This document shows, piece by piece, positions 54,472 through 63,921 of a stretch of 64,000 bases of DNA (positions are counted from its first letter, which is position 1; each line of letters begins with the position of its first letter). The translations under genes and the position numbers were made by a program. The notes beneath the pieces are model-generated. The model was not told the DNA's origin and made no database searches. It saw only the letters and a program-made list of their open reading frames with translations. Origin of the DNA: Pyrenophora tritici-repentis (lineage: Eukaryota; Ascomycota; Dothideomycetes; Pleosporales; Pleosporaceae); NCBI RefSeq assembly GCF_003171515.1, contig NC_089391.1, forward strand, positions 1,426,001-1,490,000. The letters run 5' to 3'.

Positions 54472-54826
54472 GAATCGTGAGAGTGTTCACCGGAACAGTA
54501 ACTTTTCAATGTTAATGATAAACAATACCATTTCTGCTTTTACTATTGGCACCATTAGTGATAGTAATCCCTTGGGTCCGACATGAATCACATGAAAGCA
54601 CGTGAGCTGATGAGTCATTCACAGCCCAAGGTAAGTCAAGATGAAGGGTTCCCCCATCAATATCAACTCACTTAACAATCCAAATTGTATGATCTGTCAA
54701 CTAATTCGACCACTCCCACGAAGATTACGCGGGGTTCAATCAGCACTCCAGCTCAGATTCGCGCTCAAGCCAACCCACTCAACAAACATTCCATCAACAC
54801 AACCCTCCCATCCATCACCACCCATC
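54472..54826. other. Short intergenic region with upstream in-frame ATGs
   Basis: Non-coding between the SurE-like gene and ATG 54827, except that in-frame ATGs at 54641 and 54689 would extend the next protein by a basic, Arg-rich leader without acidic residues. Confidence 0.45.
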
Positions 54827-55645
54827 ATGAATCCATCTCCCGCCCCTCAAGCACCCACCACCCAATCCCTCGCCTCCCGCATGAAATCCTACGAATCCAC
54901 CTTCGACCACACACTCCCCCTCACCAGCCCCATCATCCTCCGCCTCGACGGCCACGGTTTCTCGCGCTTCACCGCTCACTTCGCACGCCCCTTCGACCAA
55001 CGCATCCACCTAGCCATGACACGCACCAGCAGCGATCTCCTCAGCTACTTCCCGTCCGCCACACTCGCCTACACACAATCCGACGAAATCACGCTCGTCT
55101 TCCCCTCCGGCGTTCAAACCTTCAACTCGCGCGTTCAGAAACTGTCTTCCATTGCTGCAAGCTACTGTTCCGTACGCTTTAACAAGCACCTAAGTGCCGC
55201 TTTGCGCGAACTAACTGAGCCGCGTGTTAGTGGGGATGTGGAGGAGTGGTTGGGAACGGCGCATTTCGATGCGCGGTTTTTTCCGGTCCCGAATGTCGAG
55301 GAGGCGCTGAATAATTTGATTTGGAGGTGTCGGAATGATGCCGTGAGGAATGCGGTTAGTGGGTTTGCGAGAACCATGTATACGACGGCGGAGATGCATG
55401 GAAAAAAGACTAATGAGCTGATTGAGATGATGTTGCAGGATAAGGGAGTTAGGTTTGAGGAGGCGGTGCCTAAATGGGCGATTGAGGGATGCTTGATCAA
55501 GAGGGAGCAGTATGAGCATGAGGGCTTGAATATGAAGACTGGGGAGAAAGAGAAGACGTTTAGGACGAGGACGCGAGTGGAAGAGAGGGGCGTAAGAGAG
55601 TTTAATGATGAAGGGTTAAGGCTGATCACAGACAAATATTGGTAG
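54827..55645 (+). CDS. Thg1-like 3'-5' polymerase (tRNA-His guanylyltransferase family)
   Basis: 272 aa from ATG 54827, one exon. The palm-like fold motifs are IILRLDGHGFSRFT with metal Asp41, LAYTQSDEITLVF with Asp86/Glu87, and the downstream HFDARFFPVP...NNLIWRCRNDAVRNAV block. The opening SLASRMKSYES and the TQSDEI form resemble the Thg1-like proteins (TLPs) more than eukaryotic Thg1, which has an HIN(C)N signature I do not see. Thg1 adds G-1 to tRNA-His; TLPs repair 5'-truncated tRNAs in a template-dependent way. A longer form from ATG 54689 would start MICQLIRPLPRRLRGVQSAL, which looks like a mitochondrial presequence. A tRNA-Pro gene lies 207 bases downstream on the other strand. Confidence 0.85.
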   Translation: MNPSPAPQAPTTQSLASRMKSYESTFDHTLPLTSPIILRLDGHGFSRFTAHFARPFDQRIHLAMTRTSSDLLSYFPSATLAYTQSDEITLVFPSGVQTFNSRVQKLSSIAASYCSVRFNKHLSAALRELTEPRVSGDVEEWLGTAHFDARFFPVPNVEEALNNLIWRCRNDAVRNAVSGFARTMYTTAEMHGKKTNELIEMMLQDKGVRFEEAVPKWAIEGCLIKREQYEHEGLNMKTGEKEKTFRTRTRVEERGVREFNDEGLRLITDKYW

Positions 55646-55851
55646 TTAGATGCACGTTCTTCCCAACGTAGAACGTTGATGGCAGTCTATACGCATCAAA
55701 ACCGTGCCATTTGAAAATATAGAGAATTGAAGTTACAAAATCCTACACAAATAGCTAATATCATGTGAATATATTGGCAACAAAAAAAAGGCAGAGCAGC
55801 GAGTGGATCTGTCATGACCTAGCTTCTCTGCTAGAGCAAAAAAAGAAGATG

Positions 55852-56071
55852 GGGCCTGACCGGGATTCGACTGTACGCTTATTAGAATTCATGTACAAGA
55901 TATCGAATCTTAATGGGTGAACTTACACCCGGGGCCTCCTGCAGAATAGGCTTGTCTCAACTGGTGAAGGTCAAGAACTCCCCTAATAAACTGTTAGGAA
56001 TTGTTCGGTTGGCTAGTTGGATAGTGGTGATGTCTTACAAAGCAGGAATCATACCACTAGACCATCAGGCC
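55852..56071 (-). tRNA. tRNA-Pro (TGG) with two mRNA-type introns and one tRNA intron, copy 1
   Basis: Read right to left. Exon 56071-56039 ends CCTGCTTT (position 34). Insert A, 56038-55983 (56 nt), has GTAAGA, CCTAAC and TTAG. Then come GGG (35-37), an ordinary 36-nt tRNA intron (55979-55944), T38 and stem GCAGG. The T arm starts CCGGGT and is cut by insert B, 55926-55871 (56 nt: GTAAGT, TCTAAT, ACAG), then resumes TCGAATCCCGG. Conceptual removal gives acceptor GGCCTGA/TCAGGCC (7 of 7), discriminator C, box A GGTCTAGTGG, anticodon TGG and T loop TTCGAAT. These are standard fungal tRNA-Pro features. Oligo-T follows near 55842. Read without the inserts it would be miscalled as Thr (TGT) with a broken T arm. 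Confidence 0.85.
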
Positions 56072-56632
56072 ATAATGACTGGGTCATTGATTGATGGTAA
56101 TTTGTGTGTTTTGCTGGATTATTAAGGCGAGGAAAATGGCGTGGAGAATTGCTTGAAGCGAGGGCGGCGCCGTGGGCTCTTGGGTCGTTACGTATGAGGT
56201 TTGGATGAGGGGTAAGTGGGCGGGCGGTGTCTAAGCGAAGTATGTAGTCCGTATTCCCCCACCTGGCGCCCTTTGACGCGAGATCTTGGCGACGGAGAGC
56301 TCTCCGGGCGTTGTGGAAGTATATCATCTAAATTTGAGCCCTTATCCATCGTCTGAGTTGTACTGTATACGCATGCATGCCTACTCTTGCAGATTTCAAC
56401 AAGTAAATTAGGGGGATGATAATCCCACACCTACTCAATGACTTTTGTGCTAATCACTGCAAGTTTGAAACCCTTCTCAATCAACATCCTAGTATTAGAA
56501 GTCCTCGCACAAAGAGTTTGGAAATATTAATAAATTCATTAAACCTCCCAACTCCGCGCTTAATATCAATGACTGTGAAAAATCACACACGTTTCCATCA
56601 TCATTAACTCGAACAACAATCACCCAACCATG
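56072..56632. other. Intergenic region, 0.56 kb
   Basis: 5' flank of the tRNA-Pro gene and 3' flank of the GEN1-like gene. No other feature is visible. Confidence 0.5.
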
Positions 56633-59539
56633 CTAAGTCAGATCCAGCTCTTCAACAGCGCTTTCTCGCCATTTGCGTCTATCTTTGCCCTTCGGTACAA
56701 GTCCTACTGCGCCTTCACCTGTCTTCTCAGGGCTGTCTACATCCACGAAATCCCACGCACCAGGTACGCTCTTTCGCAAAATGATTGCGCGTTTCTTCCT
56801 CTCCCTTGCCTTCCATGCTGCTGGCGGCGAGGCTCGGGATGGCTGCTGGGGTGAAGTGGACTTCTGACTTCGTAATGACGGCGAGGAATGTGTCTGCGGT
56901 GGAGATATCAGCGCTGTGACTGACGGTTGCTGCTGGGGCTCTGATACACGCTCAAATACAGGCGATGATAGCTCTGTCAAGTCAATTGTATCAACTGTTG
57001 GAGATGTCTGTTTCGGTTTCGCTGGCGCCAAACGCGGAGATGTGAGATCCAGAGTAGCAAGTTCAGCAGGTGCAGATGTGATTTTGCTAAGACGAGGCGA
57101 GGTGCGGCGAGGTCCAAAGATATCTTTTACGCTCTTCTTCTTAGCCGAGCCGGAGGATCTTGATTGCGTGGACGTGTTCGAAGTATTTGGTGATAAGGAT
57201 GTTAATGGTGGGCGTGCCACAGATGATGCAACAATCCTTAGAACAGCGCTGTCATCCTGATGGATTCGCGCCGCACCCGAGTCTTCCGGCGAGAGGGTCA
57301 AATCTAGGGAGTCAACTTCTTCCGATACGGAGCGAAGTCGCGGTGGCGGAGGAGCCGGCTGTGAATCGAGAGCTGGGGTTGCGCGTCGTGGCTTGGTTGG
57401 CGTGACTGATGCTCGCCATGCATCTAATGTAGACTGCATCGACTTCACAGATGGTATATGTACGGATTTATCGCGAGATGCTCTTGTGGTCGCTGCATCT
57501 TTCGTTCGCCGTGTCTTCGCTTTCTTGGCGGGCAGCTGTGAAGGGGAGGGGCGGGCAGGCGAGTCAACAAGATCCAGTGTCTCTATCGAGGTAGGAAGAG
57601 GAGGCGTCGAGGGTCGATCAAGTATGGTACTGGTATCTGCAGGAAGTGTCTTTGAGCGCTGGATTGGGGCACGCCTTCTCCGCTTAGTTACACTTGGAGG
57701 CAGTTCGATCGGCACTGGAGACAGGGACTTCTGGCGTTGTGGTTGTGGTGGTGCCTGAGCCCGAGTTCTCACTGGGGATGGAGACGACAAATCTAACACG
57801 TCTTCTTGTGGTTGTGTCGTCGGCCGAGGCGGTGTTAGGGGAGGATCGGAAATCTTTTCTTGCGACTGCGCAAGAGCTCGCGCCAACCTCAACCCAGGTT
57901 TGGTAACCTTTGCAAACGTCTCAATACGAGCCTGGGGCTGGTTCTTGGTCGTCTTCGTTTTGGCCGCAGGCTTGGTCTTCGGTGCAGTATCAACAGATTC
58001 CTGGGGTGTTGCTGCACGCTTGGGTTTTAACTTCCTTTGTCGCTCTGCTTCCCAGTCTTGAACCTTTAGTGGAACGCCAATCTTCACGAATGTCTCCATC
58101 ACCCATATTCGTGCATCCTTCGTAGGATCAAATTTGGTGGGTCCACGTTTCTTTGGTCCATCGTCGTCCATGTCATCATCGAGATCTGCATCTCCTCCAG
58201 CTTGCTGTGAGCTGGGTGGCGGTATCTCGATATCATCATCCGGGTCTTCTTTACTCAAATCGATCTTAACGAGTTCAATGGGTGTGAAGCTAACTCGTAG
58301 CTCTGTACAGTTATCGGTAACAGGATGCTGACGTTTCCCATGAAGGCCTTTGACCACAAGTGACTCGTCTTCCTGTATTGCCTGGACATTTGTGGTAGGT
58401 AATCGCTCACGCTGTTCCGCGCACATTCGTAGCTGACGAACAACCATGGACGGCGCAAGACTGCGAATGAAGTGCTTCGCGCCCTCTAACTTGACCCAAT
58501 CGAATGCATCATGCGTAAACTCGCGTAGGCCTGAGAAGTCCAGCTCCTTGTCCCAATTGATGGACCGACGCAACTTGTCCAACCCAGCCTGGTTCGAGAT
58601 TGCCGGATGTGTGTAGTATCCAAGAATATCCAACCGTGGGAAGTCGTCTGGTATCTTGAGAGCTCCGTGTTTGCGTTTGAATATCTTGCTTTCGTTCGTC
58701 TTGAGCTCGTGCTGCAGCCTTGCCTTCCATTCAGACATGGCTCGGGCGTCGTTCTTGGGAATCTTGCACAGCTCGGCGCCAAATCCCGCCTTTGCAGCCT
58801 CGCATGCTGTCTTTGGTCCACAGCCTGGTATACCTTCTGGCACATAATCTCCACCGCTCATCATCGCGACCAAGATCATCCCCTCGCGGTCAAGCCCCGA
58901 TTGTCCGTTCTTTGTCTCAACCGCATCGTAGACGTTCACGTGGGTGGGCGTGTTTCCAGACTTCTCTGGAGACCAGTTGCGTATCGTGATACCACTTCCA
59001 AACATGAGGGTGTCAACATCCTCACTCAGCACTGCATCAACGATCCCTTCTCTTTGTAACAATGCGCATTCTGCCTCTGCCTCGCCCGGCGCAAGATGTA
59101 TAGGGTAGCCGAACTGTTTCAGAAGCTGCTTTGCGAGGAATTCGGGGATAGAGGCGACATTGGGCCCGGTACGTTTATTTCGCTTGAACGGGGGCTTGTT
59201 TGGTCCGTCGAAAACAAAAATGGGGTGAATAGCGAGGGCGATCAATCGAAGAAGACGGTAGTAGAAAGTTCGTAAGGCCGGGTTAGTTCCACCTGGCACT
59301 GTTAGCCCTACTACCATATATGCTCAAACGTAAGCGCCTACCTTTGCTGGCCTGTATCTGAAAGAGCCATATGGATGTATCAATAGCGATGCGCAGTGGT
59401 CGGCCAGTCTCTTCGAACTTTTCAACGGCGAGTTTGGACAGTGCTACGCGTCTGCCTGGGCCGATCTCTTTGTAAATACTGCGCAAATTAGTATAAGCTC
59501 CCCCAAGGTGCAATACGGGACCTACCCATGAATACCCAT
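56633..59539 (-). CDS. GEN1/Yen1-type Holliday junction resolvase (XPG/Rad2 family)
   Basis: Exons 59539-59526 (14 nt), 59478-59342 and 59292-56633 give 936 aa. The N-terminus MGIHGIYKEIGPGRRVALSK is diagnostic of the family. The XPG-N domain has RIAIDTSIWLFQ and FVFDGPNKPPFKRN. The XPG-I domain has GEAEAECALLQREGIVDAVLSED-type acidic residues (written here in two parts: PGEAEAECALLQREG, VDAVLSEDVDTLMFG). A helix-hairpin-helix follows (MSGGDYVPEGIPGCGPKTA). Then come a chromodomain-like region (about 340-480) and a long disordered basic/Ser-Pro tail with several SP/TP sites. The enzyme cuts four-way DNA junctions by paired nicks after replication. SP/TP sites in such tails are phosphorylated by Cdk in yeast Yen1. 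Confidence 0.9.
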
Positions 59540-59739
59540 CGCAAACCCGTACCCTGCGTTGGATCGCCTGCAGGCTTCCTTTGTTGGTGATGTTGCGCGC
59601 GGCTACTACCGATTAGATAGTTGCTAGGACGACGGCGCGCATCCCCGTCCCACACGTCACGGATGCACATCTGTTTCCCCACCATGATCATTACTATCGC
59701 ACTAACAACTTAGACATATCCTCAAACCAGTCCCAAACC
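59540..59739. promoter_or_regulatory. Compact bidirectional promoter, resolvase and AT-hook genes
   Basis: Only 200 bases separate the two divergent starts, so the genes probably share control elements. No single motif stands out. Confidence 0.5.
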
Positions 59740-62700
59740 ATGGCGTCCCGTGGTCGAAGCGCTGTCGCAGGTGAAGGCCCTCATAGCGATCGCAGCTACG
59801 ACTCAAGCCCTGATCCCTTGGCGCTCTCCTTCAATGACAACACACCGGCATCACGGCGCAAATCCGTCGCAAGGAACCCGATGACGGCCAGCTCGCCGAC
59901 GAAGCAGCATCGTAGATTGGAAGCGTCCGAAATGATGTTTTCGTCGCCATCCAAGTCGATGATTATGAGTACGCCTAGAGGGCCCGGCGCAAGTCCCTGG
60001 CGCATCAAGGTCACCGTCCAAGCCGAACCAGGAACAGACGAAGAGAACGCCGAGTCTCCATCCGTGAAGCGCGTGACGAGAACTAAAACAACAACGGTGC
60101 CTTTGAAGGACCACGACATGTCTTCGCCCGTCAAACGCCCTCGCGGCCGGCCGAGGAAGTCGGACATCGCCGCCTCCCCGAATCCCAAGCCCAAGCCTAA
60201 GCGAAAAGGTACACCAGTGAAGAGAACGGCACGATCAGGATCCCGAGACATCAACATGAGAGCTGGAGAGTCAAGCGCCGCCGATGTGGACACCGACGTA
60301 CCCCCTAAGAGGAGGAGAGGCCGTCCCAGGAAGAGCGTGCAGCCAGCGACTGAGAACGACGACATCATTGTAGATGGGCCAATCCGAGAGATAACCCCTG
60401 CTCCCTACTCAAGTTCAGTGACAGGAGGATCGAAGAAGAGTGCACGCTTTGCAGACTCCTCTGACCCCGCACAACGAACATCGTCGATTGACCCTCCAGA
60501 CACACCTGTTCGAACAGCATCAGGAAGGAATTTGCGAACTCGTAAAGGCACCCCACATGCAAACAAGGTCGTCCTAATTGAATCGGAAGAGGAGAAAGAT
60601 AGCGACGTGCTCACGCCAACTAGTGGAGAAGACGACGCCTTTAGAACCAGCCAAGATCGTTACGTCTCCGAGGACCGTGAGGGTAGCCTTCTCACGCCAA
60701 GCGAGACCTCTGCACACTCAAGTGACGGAGGTGGTAATGTAGATGGTGATTACGACGACGACCTTCCAGATGCCCAAGAATACGAAGATGAGCCCGGAGA
60801 ACAGGATGCCACTACCAAATACGCTTTCGACGAAGGCACAACGCGAAAGCTGGATGATACGACTGTTCTCGACAGCATGACCTTTAGCATGATATCGGTC
60901 GATTCATTGCGCAGCAATGGTCCACGGAGCAGCCCGTTGCAACCTGAAGAAGCACAAACTACCAGAGCTGCAGCCAGTGGATCAAAGCTCAGGAATGAAT
61001 TCTTGCGGCCATCTTCGTCTGAGCCTCCGAGTCGCGAAGAGCAGGCATTGCCACCATCACAGAGCCTCACTGTTGAAGCGGCTGCCAGCTCAGGACGCCC
61101 CAAAACATCACGTCATGTGACCCCAGCCATGGACGCCGAGATTCCATCAGCCCCACCCGATGCTCCTCGGTCCTCTGCCTCAAAGTCGCAGAGTCCAGGG
61201 CTCGGTCGTGCAGTGACTGCTGGTGTGGCTTTGCAAGGCCTGTTAGACCCTGACCGACTTACACCAGAGACTTCACAGAAAGCGCTTGATGAGAACCGCG
61301 ACCAATTAGACGATCTTTTCCGAGGTTTCAGCGACAGTACACGAAAGGAGCTTCAGGCAGGTCTGCGTCTTGGGGAGCAGCTTGCAGAGGGTCAGACGAA
61401 GGAGGCCAGTCCACCTCTTCCCTCGAGTCCGATTAGAGGACAACCCAAGACCGCCCCCAAACAAGGTGTGTTCCGAACGCGACGAAAGTACAGTCAATCG
61501 CGTCTTCTTACACCAGAAGATCAGGATCATGTCGTCACAGCGTCGGAGCCCGCAGCCGCAGCCGACGTCCAGTACCCAACCTTGAATGCCGATGAGATGG
61601 ACAGTGCACCCCTGAGTCCTGCGCGAAGCGAAAACGAGATGAGCTGGCGAGTCGACACTCCTTCGCGTGCAGCTATAAGCGCGGCACAAGCAAACACCAA
61701 CGAAGACGAGGCGATAGAACCAGAGTCTGCACGGCAAGATGACTTTGGTGATATCTGGCAAGAGGAGGCTAGCCGCTCGACGAATCTGGAAGGGGAGGCG
61801 CCAGCAGATGAGGGCTCTCCAACACGCGACCTCTTCATCGAGGACATTCCTGCCAGGCCAGTTCGTGGCAAGCTTTCTAGGACATGGCGCCGCAAGAATG
61901 CAAACGACATCCACAATGAAGCAGAGCCACCGAAAGAGTCTACCTCTACACACAAGGATCTCACAGTCTCAAATCAGATGGACGGCAATGAAGATGAAGC
62001 CATTCGTGATGAATCCCCATTATCCGATGGCCGAGAGATGCGCGATGGAGAGGAGAATGTTGGAGGTGAAGAAAGTGATGACACCGGCATGTTCTTCCAA
62101 TCAAACATGCCTAACGTCTTCAACCCAAAGCGTCCGTCTCGCTTTCAAAACCGAAGACAAAGAAAACAAGAGACTGAGAAGGTCAGCTTGTCTGCTCTAC
62201 TAGATCAGGGCGAAAGTTTTGCAGAGTCGTCCCCGCCCATGGCAACAAAGAAAGTATCAGGGATAACAAAGACAAACCCATTCATCGACACACCGCCTCG
62301 CTTCCAAGCTCTTATGAGCTCCCCAAAGAAGAGCAGTCCTTTGAGGCGGGAGCTTCATAGTGCCGACATTTCCACTAGCTCAGTGCAGCAGTTTGAGGAG
62401 TCCACGCTACCACTTGCGCAAAGTTCGCCGTTTCGCACCATTGTTGACGGAGACAGTAAGATTTCTGCAGCATCCGATCAGCAACAGTTTCGTCGGGAGA
62501 TGGAAGGTAACACTGCGTCTACTATCGTACGAGTGCGCGAAGAAGCAAACGAGTACCTTGACGCGTATGAACCACAAGAACGCAGCCTAAACGAAATTAC
62601 AGAGGTTACCGAACCGAGCCGGACGCACCAAGAGCGGAGTCTTCTACCTTCCAGTCCGCCAAAAATGCAGCGACGATTTGAGCAGAACTTGCTTTCTGCA

Positions 62701-63432
62701 CGCAAGCCATCGTCTCTTTCCAAAGTTACTCCCCAATCGGACAAGGCGTCGACCCCCAAAACACAACCATCCTCATCCCGTTCCAGCAGACCCCAGAAGG
62801 TCGATACCACCCCAGAGAGTTCATCGAGCGCATCGAGCGAGGACTCAATACCTCCTCAAGAGCAGTCTGGCCTCCTGTCGCGCCTCAAATCCGCCATCCT
62901 ACCCGCCCCACCAGCACCGCACCCAATCCTCTCCCGACTGACACCTCTTCCAAAGATCGAGCCCTGGACAAAAACCCACTACAAAGCGCTCGATAAGCTT
63001 TACAACACACACCTCAAACACCCAGCTCTCTTCTGCCCCTCCATCGTTCCCCCAACACCCCTCTCAAACACAAACGGCTACCTGCTTCGCAAGTTCGTCT
63101 CCGCCAATGGCAACATGCCTTTGGTCGGCGCCAAATTCCACGCTTGGGGGTACAGCATGGTCATGACCGAGGAACTCATCGTCCTGTGCAGTGTGTTCAT
63201 GCAGCTCATGAGCCTGAGGAATATCGACGAGTACGAAGAGGTAGCTGGGAAGAGGATCCAGATGGGTGATTGCGCGCCTGGTAGGACGGGTGATTTGATC
63301 ACCGGCGCTGAGGTGCTGAAGCGTCTTGCTACTGTTGTCATGGGCGAGGATGTGCGGAGAGATGAGAGCGAAGGGAAGGCGATTGATCGCACTCTTGGCT
63401 TGGAAGTTGAATGGCCAAGGCAGGGTCGATAA
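59740..63432 (+). CDS. Large AT-hook DNA-binding protein
   Basis: One exon, 1230 aa. Two AT-hook motifs are clear: KRPRGRPRK (132-140) and KRRRGRPRK (190-198). Each is followed by Ser. Between about 200 and 1040 the protein is disordered, Ser/Pro/Glu-rich, with many SP and SSP sites, such as SSPLQPEE and SPSKS-type clusters. The C-terminal 190 residues are the conserved part (EPWTKTHYKALDKLYNTHLK, GYLLRKFVSANGNMPLVGAK, WGYSMVMTEELIVLC). They look globular and may mediate protein binding. The likely role is chromatin or nuclear scaffold related; I cannot name an orthologue. The start at 59740 follows a CAAACCATGG context. Confidence 0.85.
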   Translation: MASRGRSAVAGEGPHSDRSYDSSPDPLALSFNDNTPASRRKSVARNPMTASSPTKQHRRLEASEMMFSSPSKSMIMSTPRGPGASPWRIKVTVQAEPGTDEENAESPSVKRVTRTKTTTVPLKDHDMSSPVKRPRGRPRKSDIAASPNPKPKPKRKGTPVKRTARSGSRDINMRAGESSAADVDTDVPPKRRRGRPRKSVQPATENDDIIVDGPIREITPAPYSSSVTGGSKKSARFADSSDPAQRTSSIDPPDTPVRTASGRNLRTRKGTPHANKVVLIESEEEKDSDVLTPTSGEDDAFRTSQDRYVSEDREGSLLTPSETSAHSSDGGGNVDGDYDDDLPDAQEYEDEPGEQDATTKYAFDEGTTRKLDDTTVLDSMTFSMISVDSLRSNGPRSSPLQPEEAQTTRAAASGSKLRNEFLRPSSSEPPSREEQALPPSQSLTVEAAASSGRPKTSRHVTPAMDAEIPSAPPDAPRSSASKSQSPGLGRAVTAGVALQGLLDPDRLTPETSQKALDENRDQLDDLFRGFSDSTRKELQAGLRLGEQLAEGQTKEASPPLPSSPIRGQPKTAPKQGVFRTRRKYSQSRLLTPEDQDHVVTASEPAAAADVQYPTLNADEMDSAPLSPARSENEMSWRVDTPSRAAISAAQANTNEDEAIEPESARQDDFGDIWQEEASRSTNLEGEAPADEGSPTRDLFIEDIPARPVRGKLSRTWRRKNANDIHNEAEPPKESTSTHKDLTVSNQMDGNEDEAIRDESPLSDGREMRDGEENVGGEESDDTGMFFQSNMPNVFNPKRPSRFQNRRQRKQETEKVSLSALLDQGESFAESSPPMATKKVSGITKTNPFIDTPPRFQALMSSPKKSSPLRRELHSADISTSSVQQFEESTLPLAQSSPFRTIVDGDSKISAASDQQQFRREMEGNTASTIVRVREEANEYLDAYEPQERSLNEITEVTEPSRTHQERSLLPSSPPKMQRRFEQNLLSARKPSSLSKVTPQSDKASTPKTQPSSSRSSRPQKVDTTPESSSSASSEDSIPPQEQSGLLSRLKSAILPAPPAPHPILSRLTPLPKIEPWTKTHYKALDKLYNTHLKHPALFCPSIVPPTPLSNTNGYLLRKFVSANGNMPLVGAKFHAWGYSMVMTEELIVLCSVFMQLMSLRNIDEYEEVAGKRIQMGDCAPGRTGDLITGAEVLKRLATVVMGEDVRRDESEGKAIDRTLGLEVEWPRQGR

Positions 63433-63722
63433 GTTTGAGTTGTTTTGGCTTGTATCTCAGGCGTTTAGGATTGTGTGTATAGTGTGGGTTGTAATTATTT
63501 TGTATAATCTCGGTCGGTCACAGGCTTGGAGTTTGTAGGATACCATGATACCTCAATGTCGTAATTTGTACTATACATCTTGACTTTACCTTTACTTTGC
63601 TATCCTGTCTATGCATCTATTATTCTACCCACGCTTCCTACATTCGCAAAAAAAAGGATAGCAGGACCTCTACATGTCCTTCCTCCATACCCGCAAAAAA
63701 GGCAAAAAAAGAAAGTAATAGC

Positions 63723-63921
63723 GGGCTCAACCGGGATTTGACTAACACATGTTAGAGGTTGATATACTGGAGATTCGAACGCTGGGACTTACACCCGGGA
63801 CCTCCTGCACTCGTGTTTTCTGAATAACCCCTAATAATTTGTTAGAATTGATTGCTGTCTTGGTATGGAACCAATGTTGCAAACTTACAAAGCAGGAATC
63901 ATACGACTAGACCATTGAGCC
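63723..63921 (-). tRNA. tRNA-Pro (TGG) with two mRNA-type introns and one tRNA intron, copy 2
   Basis: Read right to left. Exon 63921-63889 ends CCTGCTTT. Insert A, 63888-63831 (58 nt), has GTAAGT, TTCTAAC and TTAG. Then come GGG, an 18-nt tRNA intron (63827-63810), T and GCAGG. Insert B, 63792-63742 (51 nt: GTAAGT, CTCTAAC, TTAG), splits the T loop at 54/55. Conceptual removal gives acceptor GGCTCAA/TTGAGCC (7 of 7), discriminator C, anticodon TGG and T arm CCGGG-TTCAAAT-CCCGG. The acceptor stem differs from copy 1 by compensatory pairs, and insert sequences differ while insert positions are the same. The D loop has TCGTA where copy 1 has TGGTA. T7 terminators follow near 63705. Confidence 0.85.

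Noticed and set aside
55852..56071. Reading the two tRNA-Pro-like loci as Thr tRNAs with anticodon TGT
   Set aside because: TGT appears only if the 34/35 insert is left in. The body, the discriminator C and the GGTCTAGTGGTATGATTC-type D arm are those of tRNA-Pro, and removing the GT-AG insert gives TGG.
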